Positions 1-11,109 of a stretch of 64,000 nucleotides of DNA are shown one piece after another. The stretch is from Euonymus europaeus (Eukaryota > Streptophyta > Magnoliopsida > Celastrales > Celastraceae). The first letter of the stretch is position 1, and every line of letters starts with the position of its first letter. Where the stretch lies: positions 10,478,001 to 10,542,000 of the forward strand of contig OY756970.1 of NCBI GenBank assembly GCA_963580455.1, written 5' to 3'. The notes under the pieces were generated by a model. That model was not told the origin of the DNA. It did no database searches and was given only the letters and a program-made list of their open reading frames with translations. The translations under genes were made by a program, and so were the position numbers.

Positions 1-1820
1 AGTCTACGGAGTGGGCAGAGTGTGGAGAAAGGGGTAATCGTCCGGACGGCCACTTAAGGCGTCCGGACGGTTATCGGGAAACCAGTTTTTAGAGGCAAAG
101 ATAGACATTTATGGGCATTCCAACAATTGGAAACACCCGTCTAGAGAGAGAAAGAGAGAGAGAAGAAGAGAGAGAAGGAGGTTTTGGCAAGAGATTGACT
201 TGGAGATGGTGGATTGATGATTCTTGAAGCGAAATAAGGAAGATTGAAGCTTGGGTTTGGAGATTTGGTAAGTTTTTCATAGTTTTTGTAAATTCTAGAT
301 TTGCTAGATTCTTGAAGAGTTGAGTGCTATGCTTTAGATATATTGTTTATAGGTTGATTTTGGATGTTTATGTAGATTGGTTTGTGATTTGGAGTAGAGT
401 TGAGCTTGGGTTGAGTTTGGAGGATTTTGGAGAAATTTCTAGAGAGACAAGGTGAGTAATTTCGAATTTATGGATTTAATTGATGTTTATATGAGTTGTT
501 GGTTGTTTATTGATGTGTGAATGGGTTCGGTTTCGCCACATTGTTAGGTTTGGGAAATCGGAACCCTAGGAACGTAATTGTTGAATTTGTGGTAAATTGC
601 TCGGCACAAGGTAGGGGATTTCCAACCATACTTTCTATCGTTCGTTTTCGATATGTAAAGAGCTTTTCGATTCCTCATTGGTCATTCCATTTGTGTTTCC
701 ACCTTAATTGCTCCTAAGGGTAAACGAACCCTAATTGTGATTCTTGTTGATTCTTGATGTTGCATGACCCGAGTGTGTGTGTTCCATCTCCTATGGACAC
801 GATGTGATTTCCGTTCATGCATCATGGTAGTTATGTATATATATATGTAGGTCGTTCATATATATATATATCTATTCAGCATGTCATGATATAATGCATT
901 AGAGTTGCATGGGGGACCGGATATGGACTCGGGAACCTTTAGGTTTCTTGAAAGCTACTTGAAGGGATGACGAGGTGATGAGAGTTACCACTGAGTCATG
1001 TGAACTCCAAGTAGGATAATGCACTAGGGGTAAGGTCAAGAGTGACTTGCCTTGTGGGGTGCGGGCGTGATAAGTTCACGCAACCGGATGATCCTAGTAG
1101 TGGTTGGTTGTGGTGAGCTTGCTCTCGTGCAATATTTCATTGAGTTGCAATGATATTGTGGTTGTTATGCTCCGAGGGGGTTATCCGGGTAAATGTTGAT
1201 GTGAATTGTTGAGTATACGTTCATGTGGTAGGAACATATTGATGCATTACTTTCCTTTGGTTCAGCTTATATTGATGTTTACTTCATACCCTACTGAGCT
1301 TCTAGCTCACTCATTTACTTTCTTCCTTTCACAGGAGACACTGGTACAGGTACTGGTGCTGCGGATCAGTGAGCAGGTCGTGTCATGGATGGCCCTGGAT
1401 AGAATAGGGTGCTAGAGATATACTCTATGCATGTGGGTGTATGTAGTATATCTATGTTGAGAGAATATAACCATTTGGCACGGTGGTGCTTGTATGTGGA
1501 TGTAGATGTTGATTTATGGTTATATTTGATGTTTTATAGATCTGTGTGTTGATTTATATGTGATGGCATCAGTTTGTGCATGCTGGTAGTAGATGGCCTG
1601 AGGCCTAGGGTCAGGATTGCATGTGGTTGAGGCCCGAGGCCTATGTTTGCTAGGTTGCTAGTGTGATGTTGTTGTTGCTGCGTTTCTGATGCAGGTGGGC
1701 GCTCTCCGATATACGGGGAGGTGCCGCCGGATTTCCGGTTGATCCCGGATGTTCACACTAGTGACTTAGGATGGGTGCAGAGAGAGCACCCAGTCGCGTC
1801 TCCGAAAACGGGGCGTGACA
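1..1820 (+). mobile_element. Tekay-type Ty3/gypsy LTR, 5' end cut off by the window
   Basis: This is an LTR of the same family as the pair at 35463-37403 and 41583-43745; its first base corresponds to about 41931 in the latter. It ends in CA at 1820, directly before a primer-binding site, so it is a 5' LTR. It holds the same landmarks as the other two copies: a pair of CGTCCGGACGG palindromes at 39-70, an AG-rich tract near 142-180, an interrupted TA microsatellite at 835-872, and a conserved terminal segment ending in GGGCGTGACA. It is noncoding; short open frames inside it recur in the other LTRs only because the DNA is repeated. It would supply promoter and polyadenylation signals, but no start site could be fixed. 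Confidence 0.88.
39..70. promoter_or_regulatory. Paired CGTCCGGACGG palindromes in LTR
   Basis: Two perfect copies of CGTCCGGACGG lie at 39-49 and 60-70, with palindrome centres exactly 21 bp apart. The same pair and spacing recur in the related LTRs and, with 21-22 bp spacing, in an unrelated LTR near 58120-58214. A regulatory role is inference from the spacing of two helical turns; no factor is known to me. Confidence 0.4.
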
Positions 1821-1823
1821 ATT

Positions 1824-1835
1824 TGGTATCAGAGC
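1824..1835 (+). other. Primer-binding site, initiator tRNA-Met type
   Basis: The twelve bases TGGTATCAGAGC match the standard plant retrotransposon primer-binding site complementary to the 3' end of initiator tRNA-Met. It begins three bases after the LTR end at 1820. Here the site is intact, unlike the mutated version in the complete element at 37407. Confidence 0.9.
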
Positions 1836-1989
1836 GAGGTTTACGGCTCTTTATAGGATCTGGGGTGTTGGGTCCTAGTTGTAGAGTAGTATATCCAGGC
1901 CATGTCACGACTGCTACTGATCCGGTATGTTTTCTTTTCCCCTTATATCCTCGTTTGAGTAGTGAGTTAAATGGTATTGTCTGTTTGCC

Positions 1990-2142
1990 ATGCAGATGAA
2001 TACCCGTAGAATTACCAGGTCCGAGAGTGGGACTGTAGTACCTCGTGGCAGAGGCCGACGGGGAGTTGGTAGGGGCCGAGGTAGAGGCCGTAGTGTTGGG
2101 GTGGAACGTGTCACAAGAGGCACTCCTAGCACTGAGGATTCG
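1990..2142 (+). pseudogene. gag N-terminus, truncated by fusion to satellite
   Basis: The first codons of the Tekay-family gag (ATG at 1990 or 1996) encode an arginine- and serine-containing start followed by a run of Arg-Gly repeats. The segment matches the gag start of the complete element at 37573. Homology stops at 2142, after which the reading runs into satellite sequence and has no gag meaning. The last bases, TCG at 2140-2142, fit both gag and satellite, so the breakpoint carries 3 bp of microhomology. Everything downstream of about 50 codons is lost. Confidence 0.85.
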
Positions 2143-5100
2143 GTGTACACTTTTTATTGTTCTTTTATGTCAAATTTTACGAGTATATGCTTCCTGCATT
2201 ATTTTGATGCCAAAACACCAACTATCAATGACAAATGGATAAAACCATTAAAAGCTACTTCATAGTGAGAGTTGAGCAATTCCGGACCATCAAAGTTGCT
2301 CGGTGTACACTTTTTATTGTTCCTTCTATGTCAAATTTTACGAGTATAGGCTTCCTAGATTATTTCGATGCGAAAACACCAACTTTATAAGACAAACGGA
2401 CAAAAACGTTAAAAGATCCTCGATAGAGAGAGTTGAGCAACTTCGAATCATCAAAGTTTCTCGGTGTACACTTTTTATTGTTCTTTTATGTCAAATTTTA
2501 CGAGTATATGCTTCCTGGATTATTTTGATGCCAAAACCGCAACTATCAATGACAAATGAACAAAAACGTTAAAAGATACTCCATAGTGAGAGTTGAGCAA
2601 CTTTGAATCATCAAAGTTGCTCGGTGTACACTTTATATTGTTCTTTTATGTCAAATTTTACGAGTATAAGCTTCCTAGATTATTTCGATGCCAAAACCCC
2701 AACTTTCTATAACAAATGAACAAAACCGTTTAAACCTCCTCCATAGAGTAAGTTGAGCAACTTCGGACTATCAAAGTTGCTCGGTGTACACTTTTTATTG
2801 TTCTTTTATGTCAAATTTTACCAGTATATGCTTCCTGGATTATTTTGATTCCAAAACTCCAACTATCAATGACAAATGGACAAAACCGTTAAAAGCTACT
2901 TTATAGTGAGAGTTGATCAATTCCGGACAATCAAAGTTGCTCGGTGTACACTTTTTATTGATCTTCTATGTCAAATTTTACGAGTATAAGCTTCCTAGAT
3001 TATTTCGATGCCAAAACCCTAACTTTCTATGACAAATGAACAAAACCGTTTAAAGCTCCTCCATAGAGTAACTTGAGCAACTTCGGACTATCAAAGTTGC
3101 TCGGTGTACACATTTTATTGTTCTTCTATGTCAAATTTTACGAGTATAAGCTTCCTAGATTATTTCGATGCGAACACACCAACTTTATAAGACAAAAGGA
3201 CAAAAACATTAAAAGATCCTCGATAGAGAGAGTTGAGCAACTTCGAATCATCAAAGTTGCTCGATGTACACTTTTTATTGTTCTTTTATGTCAAATTTTA
3301 CGAGTATATGCTTCCTGGATTATTTTGATGCCAAAACCCCAACTATCAATGGCAAACGGACAAAACCGTTTAAAGCTCCTCCATAGAGTGAGTTGAGCAA
3401 CATCGGACTATCAAAGTTGCTCGGTGTACACTTTTTATTGTTCATCTATGTCAAATTTTACGAGTATAAGCTTCCTAGATTATTTCGATTCCAAAATCCC
3501 GACTTCCTTATGACAAATTGACAAAACCGTTTATAGCTCCTCCATAGAGTGAGTTGAGCAACTTCGGACTATAAAAGTTGCTCAGTGTACACTTTTTGTT
3601 GTTCTTCTATGTCAAATTTTACGAGTATAAGCTTCCTAGATTATTTCGATTCCAAAATCCCAACTTCCTTATGACAAATTGACAAAACCGTTTATAGCTC
3701 CTCCATAGAGTGAGTTGAGCAACTTCGGACTATAAAAGTTGCTCAGTGTACACTTTTTATTGTTCTTCTATGTCAAATTTTACGAGTATAAGCTTCCTAG
3801 ATTATTCCGATGTCAAAACCCCAACTTTCTATGACAAATGGACAAATCCGTTTAAAGCTCCTTCATAGAGTGAATTGAGCAACTTCGGACTATCAAAGTT
3901 GCTCGGCGTACACTTTTTATTGTTCTTCTATGTCAAATTTTACGAGTATAAGCTTCCTAGATTATTTCGATGCCCAAACCCAAATTTCTTATGAAAAATG
4001 GACAAAACCGTTTATAGCCCCTCCATAGAGTGAGTTGAGCAACTTCGAACTATCGAAGTTGCTCGGTGTACACTTTTTATTGTTCTTCTATGTCAAAGTT
4101 TACGAGTATAAGTTTCCGAGATTCTTTCGACGCCAAAACCCCAACTTTCTTATGACAAATGGACAAAAACGTTAAAAGATCCTCCATAGAGATAGTTGAG
4201 GAACTTCGAATCATCAAAGTTGCTCGGTGTACACTTTTTTTTGTTCTTTTATGTCAAATTTTACGAGTATATGATTCCTGGATTATTTTGATGTCGAAAC
4301 CCCAACTATCAATGACAAATGGATAAAACCTTTAAAAGCTACTTCATAGTGAGAGTTGAGCAATTCCGGACCATCAAAGTTGCTCGGTGTACACTTTTTA
4401 TTGTTCTTCTATGTCAAATTTTACGAGTATAAGCTTCCAAGATTATTTCGACGCCAAAACCCCAACTTTCTTATGAAAAATGGGCAAAACTGTTTGTGGC
4501 TCCTCCATAGAGTGAGTTGAGCAACATCGGACTATCCAAGTTGCTCGGTGTAAACTTTTTATTGATCTTCTATGTCAAATTTTTCGAGTATAAGCTTCCT
4601 AGATTATTTCGATGCCAAAACCCCAACTTTCTATGACAAATGGACAAAACCGTTTAAAGCTCCTCCATAGAGTGGGTTGAGCAACTTCGGACTATCAAAG
4701 TTGGTCGGTGTACACTTTTTATTGTTCTTCTATGTCAAATTTTATGAGTATAAGCTTCCTAGATTATTTCGATGCTAAAATACCAACTTTAAAAGACAAA
4801 TGGATAAAAACGTTAAAAGATCCTGCATAGAGATAGTTGAGGAACTTCGAAAAATCAAAGTTGCTCGGTGTATACTTTTTATTGTTCTTTTATGTCAAAT
4901 TTTACGAGTATATGCTTCCTGGATTATTTTGATGCCAAAACCCCAACTATCAATGACAAATGGACAAAATCGTTAAAAGCTACTTCATAGTGATAGTTGA
5001 GCAATTCCGGACCATCAAAGTTGCTCGGTGTACACTTTTCAATGTTCTTCTATGTCAAATTTTACGAGTATAAGCTTCCTAGATAATTTCGACGCCAAAA

Positions 5101-5743
5101 CCCCAACTTTCTTATGACAAATGGACAAAACCGTTTATAGCTCCTCCATAGAGTGAGTTGAGCAACTTCGGACTATCAAAGTTGCTCGGTGTACACTTTT
5201 TATTGTTCTTCTATGTCAAATTTTACTAGTATAAGTTTCCTCGATTATTTCGATGCGAAAACACTAACTTTATAAGACAAATGGGCAAAAACGTTAAAAA
5301 ATCCTCCATAGAGAGAGTTGAGCAACTTTGAATCATCAAAGTTGCTCGGTGTACACTTTTTGTTGTTCTTTTACGTCAAATTTTACGAGTATATGCTTCT
5401 TGGATTATTTTGATGCCAAAACCTCAACTATCAATGACAAATGGATAAAACCATTAAAAGCTACTTCATAGTGAGAGTTGAGCAATTCCGGACCATCAAA
5501 GCTGCTCGGTGTACACTTTTTATTGTTCTTCTATGTCAAATTTTACGAGTATAAGTTTCCTCGATTATTTCGATGCGAAAACACCAACTTTATAAGACAA
5601 ATGGTCAAAAATGTTAAAAGATCCTCCATAGAGATAGTTGAGGAACTTTGAATCATCAAAGTTGCTCAGTGTACACTTTTTATTGTTCTTTTATGTCAAA
5701 TTTTACGAGTATATGCTTCCTGGATTATTTTGATGTCAAAACT
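2140..5743. repeat. Satellite block 1, C-rich heterogeneous monomers
   Basis: About 22 tandem monomers of 160-161 bp begin with GTTGCTCGGTGTACAC or a variant. This block is less regular than the others. Many monomers belong to a third type (C, 161 bp), marked by ACTTTCTTATGAC, CCGTTTATAGCTCC and ACTTCGGACTATC. A and B monomers are interspersed without strict alternation. Adjacent near-identical C monomers, for example around 3420-3740, show local duplication. Short open frames of about 60-107 codons are by-products of the repeat. The mix of types fits the flank of an array, where homogenisation is weak (inference). Confidence 0.93.
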
Positions 5744-7130
5744 CATATTGCGAATGAAGGAAATTGGGTTAGAGGTTCAATTGTGGTGTACGTCTTGGGG
5801 GCAGATTGATAGTACCGGAAAATGCCGAGTTGAGAAGGGATATTTTAAATGAAGCACATCATTCCCAATTTGCTATGCATCCCGAAATTACAAAAATGTA
5901 TCATGATGTTAAACGACAATTTTGGTGGAAAGGTATGAAAAGAGATATTGCCGAATTCGTAAGCAAATGTCTTACTTGTCAGCAGGTAAAGCGAAAACAT
6001 CAGAAACCTGCAGGATTATTACAACCATTGCCGGTAGCAGAATGGAAATGGGAGCATATTACAATGGACTTCGTCACAGATCTACCGCGATCGCCTCGTG
6101 GACATGACAGTGTATGGGTGGTAATCGACAGATTGACAAAATCAGCTCATTTCCTACCGATACGTAAACCGACTCTGTTGACAAACTGGGAAGGTTATAT
6201 GTGCAAGAGATAGTTAAATTACATGGGATGCCATGTTCTATCGTGTCTGATCGTGATCCTAGATTTACATCTCGATTTTGGGAGACTTTACAATAAGCTT
6301 TGGGCACTCAATTGTTTATGAGTACAGCATTCCATCCACAAACAGATGGCCAAAGTGAGAGACTAATTTAGATATTAGAAGATATGCTTCGAGTTTGTGT
6401 GTTAGATTGGAAGCGTAATTGGGAGAACTACTTAGCTCTCGCAGAGTTTGTGTATAATAACAGCTACCAGAGCAGTATTCAAATGGCTCCATATGAAGCA
6501 TTATATGGACGACCATGTAGGTCGCCGTTGTGTTGGGCCGAGGTTGGAGAGAAGAACCTATTAGGTCCAGACATGGTTAGAGAAACCACAGAAGGTGTGG
6601 AGGTGATTCGAAAAAAGCTGCAAACGGCGCAGTCACGTCAAAAGAGTTATGCTGATCAAAGAAGGAGACCACTAGAATTTCAGGTCGGAGATCATGTGTT
6701 TCTAAAGGTTAGTCCTCGTAGAGGTTTTAAACGGTTCAGTAAACAGGGGAAAATTGACACCCAGATATATTGGGCCGTTCGAGATTCTGAGTCGAGTAGG
6801 AGAAGTGGCATACCGATTGGCATTACCGCCGCAGTTAGCTGGGGTGCACAATGTGTTCCATGTGTCCATGTTGAGGAAATATGAACCCGATCCGACTCAC
6901 GTATTGGATTGGTCCGCTGTAAGCGTGGATGTGGATGCTACCTACATTTTACAGCCGGTGAAAATTCTAGATAGGCAGGAGAAAGTGTTGCAAAATAAAT
7001 TGATAGCATTGGTTAAAGTGCTATGGAAGTATCACAGCGTTGAAGAAGCGACATGGGAATTGGAGTCTGAGATGCGGGAAAAGTATCCAGCCATTTTTAT
7101 TACTTCAGGTAAGCATCCTTGCTTGTTACA
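5744..7130 (+). pseudogene. Decayed chromovirus pol 3' part: integrase plus chromodomain
   Basis: This is the C-terminal part of a Ty3/gypsy polyprotein, related to but clearly distinct from the pol at 38240-41587. The first segment (from about 5806) has the integrase zinc-binding His pair and the Cys-x2-Cys codons near 5968, then the first catalytic Asp at 6067. A frameshift near 6180 moves the frame. The second catalytic Asp (6249) and the Glu (6357) keep the DD35E spacing. Nonsense codons lie at 6294 and 6369. A further shift near 6750 leads into the GPF-type module and a chromodomain near 6955-7095. Another one-base shift lies before 5806. No protease, reverse transcriptase or RNase H remains. 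The copy cannot make integrase. Confidence 0.88.
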
Positions 7131-7154
7131 AGAATTTCGAGGACAAAATTGTTT

Positions 7155-7167
7155 AAGGAGGGAAGGG
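7155..7167 (+). other. Polypurine tract of the 5744-7613 element
   Basis: AAGGAGGGAAGGG lies just before a TG-starting LTR, shortly after the chromodomain. This is the usual place for the plus-strand primer of a Ty3/gypsy element. Confidence 0.75.
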
Positions 7168-7613
7168 TGTGATATCCTGACCCCGAAATGGCATGACCGA
7201 TAAATAAGAGAGTGACGCGTGTATAATGAATATGTGCAGATTAGGTTAATTAAATTGTGAGTAAGTAGAACTAAATAACTAAATCTTGAACTTAGTGATG
7301 GAGGGGTGTTTTTGTAAATACTAACTTTTATGAGGTTATAAGTAGGAAAAAAAACATATATATAGAAAGGAAAACAAAAAAAAAACAAAATGAAAAGCTT
7401 GCTGGGCAAGCTTAGTTACTTAGTTTAAAAAAACAAAAAACAACAACACAAAACAAAAAAAAAAACAAAAAGAAGGAAGGAGAAGCTGCTGGAAAGGACG
7501 GAAAGCAGAGGAGGTGTAGAGAGGAGCACAAAACTTGGGTTCATTCCTTCCAAGAGTTGAGGTATTAGGTTGAAGAAATTTCATTCAAGGCAAGGGTGAA
7601 TAATAAGGTAGGA
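7168..7613 (+). mobile_element. Start of the 3' LTR of the second chromovirus, truncated
   Basis: The LTR starts TGTGATATCC after the polypurine tract. About 446 bp remain before satellite resumes near 7614. It contains A-rich stretches, a TATA-like stretch near 7355-7366 and a perfect 8-bp inverted repeat with a 3-nt gap at 7394-7412. No terminal CA or target duplication is visible, so the 3' end has been lost. It shows no obvious similarity to the 2.2-kb LTR family elsewhere in the window. Confidence 0.7.
7355..7366 (+). promoter_or_regulatory. Candidate LTR TATA box
   Basis: CATATATATAGA sits about 190 bp into the truncated LTR, between A-rich stretches, followed by leader-like purine-rich DNA. 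It is a plausible TATA element by sequence and position only. Confidence 0.3.
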
Positions 7614-7899
7614 GATGTCCAATTTTACGAGTATAAGTTTCCTAGATTATTTCGATGCGAAAACACCAACTTTATAAGACAAATGGACAAAAATATTAAA
7701 AGATCCTCCATAGAGATAGTTGAGGAACTTCGAATCATCAAAATTGCTCGGTGTACACTTTTATTATTCTTTTATGTCAAATTTTACGAGTCTTTGCTTC
7801 CTGGATTATTTTGATGCCAAAACCCCAACTATCAATGACAAATGTATAAAACCATTAAAAGCTACTTCATAGTGAGAGTTGAGCAATTCCGGACCATCA

Positions 7900-9825
7900 A
7901 AGTTGCTCGGTGTACACTTTTTATTGTTCCTTCTATGTCAAATTTTACGAGTATAAGCTTCCTAGATTATTTCGATGCGAAAACACCAACTTTATAAGAC
8001 AAATAGACAAAAACGTTAAAAGATCCTCCATAGAGAGAGTTGAGCAACTTCGAATCATCAAAGTTGCTGGGTGTAGACTTTTTTTTGTTCTTTTATGTCA
8101 AATTTTACGAGTATATGCTTCCTGGATTATTTTCATGCCAAAAACCCCAACTATCAATGACAAATGGATAAAACCATTAAAAGCTACTTCATTGTGAGAG
8201 TTGAGCAATTCCGGACCATCAAAGTTGCTCAGTGTCACTTTTTATTGTTCCTTTTATGTCAAATTTTACGAGTATAAGCTTCCTAGATTATTTCGATGCG
8301 AAAACACCAACTTTGTAAGACAAATGGACAAAAACGTTAAAAGATCCTCCATAGAGAGAGTTGAGCAACTTCGAATAATCAAAGTTGCTCGGTGTACACT
8401 TTTTATTGTTCTTTTATGTCAAATTTTACGAGTATATTCTTCCGGGATTATTTTGATGCCAAAACCCCAACTATCAATGACAAATGGATAAAACCAATAA
8501 AAGCTACTTCATAGTGAGAGTTGAGCAATTCCGGACCATCAAAGTTGCTCGGTGTACACTTTTTATTGTTCCTTCTATGTCAAATTTTACGAGTATAAGC
8601 TTCCTAGATTATTTCGATGCGAAAACACCAACTTTATAAGACAAATAGACAAAAACGTTAAAAGATCCTCCATAGAGAGAGTTGAGCAACTTCGAATCAT
8701 CAAAGTTGCTGGGTGTAGACTTTTTTTTGTTCTTTTATGTCAAATTTTACGAGTATATGCTTCCTGGATTATTTTCATGCCAAAAACCCCAACTATCAAT
8801 GACAAATGGATAAAACCATTAAAAGCTACTTCATTGTGAGAGTTGAGCAATTCCGGACCATCAAAGTTGCTCAGTGTCACTTTTTATTGTTCCTTTTATG
8901 TCAAATTTTACGAGTATAAGCTTCCTAGATTATTTCGATGCGAAAACAACAACTTTGTAAGACAAATGGACAAAAACGTTAAAAGATCCTCCATAGAGAG
9001 AGTTGAGCAACTTCGAATAATCAAAGTTGCTCGGTGTACACTTTTTATTGTTCTTTTATGTCAAATTTTACGAGTATATTCTTCCGGGATTATTTTGATG
9101 CCAAAACCCCAACTATCAATGACAAATGGATAAAACCAATAAAAGCTACTTCATAGTGAGAGTTGAGCAATTCCGGACCATCAAAGTTGCTCGGTGTACA
9201 CTTTTTATTGTTCCTTCTATGTCAAATTTTACGAGTATAAGCTTCCTAGATTATTTCGATGCGAAAACACCAACTTTATAAGACAAATAGACAAAAACGT
9301 TAAAAGATCCTCCATAGAGAGAGTTGAGCAACTTCGAATCATCAAAGTTGCTGGGTGTAGACTTTTTTTTGTTCTTTTATGTCAAATTTTACGAGTATAT
9401 GCTTCCTGGATTATTTTCATGCCAAAAACCCCAACTATCAATGACAAATGGATAAAACCATTAAAAGCTACTTCATTGTGAGAGTTGAGCAATTCCGGAC
9501 CATCAAAGTTGCTCAGTGTCACTTTTTATTGTTCCTTTTATGTCAAATTTTACGAGTATAAGCTTCCTAGATTATTTCGATGCGAAAACAACAACTTTGT
9601 AAGACAAATGGACAAAAACGTTAAAAGATCCTCCATAGAGAGAGTTGAGCAACTTCGAATCATCAAAGTTGCTCGGTGTACACTTTTTATTGTTCTTTTA
9701 TGTCAAATTTTACGAGTATATGCTTCCCGGACTATTTTGATGCCAAAACCCCAACTATCAATGACAAAAGGACAAAACTATTGAAAGATACTTCATAGTG
9801 ATAGTTAAGCAATTCCAGACCATCA
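7900..9825. repeat. 642-bp four-monomer repeat, three copies
   Basis: Three successive units start near 7900, 8542 and 9184. Shared marks include a GCTGGGTGTAGAC monomer start, a missing base in GCTCAGTGTCAC, and TATATTCTTCCGGG, each returning at 642 bp. Translations of matching segments are the same or differ at one or two positions. The third unit changes in its last monomer. Confidence 0.88.
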
Positions 9826-11109
9826 AAGTTGCTCAATGTACACTTTTTATTGTTCTTCTATGTCTAATTTTACGAGTATAAGCTTTCTAGATTATTTTGA
9901 TGCGAAAACACCAACTTTATAAGACAAATGGACAAAAACGTTAAAAGATCCTCCATAGAGATAGTTGAGGAACTCCGAATCATCAAAGTTGCTCGGTGTA
10001 CTTTTTTTATTGTTCTTTTATGTCAAATTTTATGAATATAAGCTTTCTAGATTATTTCGATGCAAAAACACCAACTTTATAAGGCAAATGGACAAAAACG
10101 TTAAAAGATCCTCGATAGAGATAGTTGAGGAACTCCGAATCATCAAAGTTGCTCGGTGTACACTTTTTATTGTTCTTTTATGTCAAATTTTACGAGTATA
10201 TGCTTCCTGGATTATTTTGATGCCAAAACCCCAACTATCAATGACAAATGTATAAAACCATTAAAATCTACTTCATAGTGAGAGTTGAGCAATTCCGGAC
10301 CATCAAAGTTGCTCGGTGTACTTTTTTTATTGATCCTTCTATGTCAAATTTTACGAGTATAAGCTTCCTAGATTATTTCGATGCGAAAACACCAACTTTA
10401 TAAGACAAATGGACAAAAACGTTAAAAGATCCTCCATAGAGAGAGTTGAGCAACTTCGAATCATCAAAGTTGCTCGGTGTACACTTTTTATTGTTCTTTT
10501 ATGTCAAATTTTACGAGTATATGCTTCCTGGATTATTTTGATGCCAAAACCCCAACTATCAATGACAAATGGATAAAACCATTAAAAGCTACTTCATAGT
10601 GAGAGTTGGGCAATTCCGGACCATCAAAGTTGCTCGGTGTACACTTTTTATTATTTATTCTATGTCAAATTTTACGAGTATAAGCTTTCTAGATTATTTC
10701 GATGCAAAAACACCAACTTTATAAGCAAATGGACAAAAACGTTAAAAGATCCTCCATAGAGATAGTTGAGGAACTTCGAATCAGCAAAGTTGCTCGGTGT
10801 ACACTTTTTATTGTTCTTTTATGTCAAATTTTACGAGTATATGCTTCCTGGATTATTTTGATGCTAAAACCCCAAATATCAATGACAAATGTATAAAACC
10901 ATTAAAAGCTACTTCATAGTGAGAGTTGAGCGATTCCGGACCATCAAAGTTGCTCAATGTACACTTTTTATTGTTCTTCTATGTCTAATTTTACGAGTAT
11001 AAGCTTCCTAGATTATTTCGATGCGAAAACACCAACTTTATAAGACAAATGGACAAAAACGTTAAAAGATCCTCCATAGAGATAGTTGATTTACCTCGAA
11101 TCATCAAAG

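Noticed and set aside
1206..1415. A 69-codon frame conserved in three places (1206, 36792, 43140)
   Set aside because: All three lie at the same position in copies of one LTR. Conservation reflects shared DNA, and no domain or start context supports a gene.
1721..1999. A 92-codon frame present also at 37304
   Set aside because: It runs across the LTR end, primer-binding site and leader of the element, so it cannot be a genuine protein of the family.
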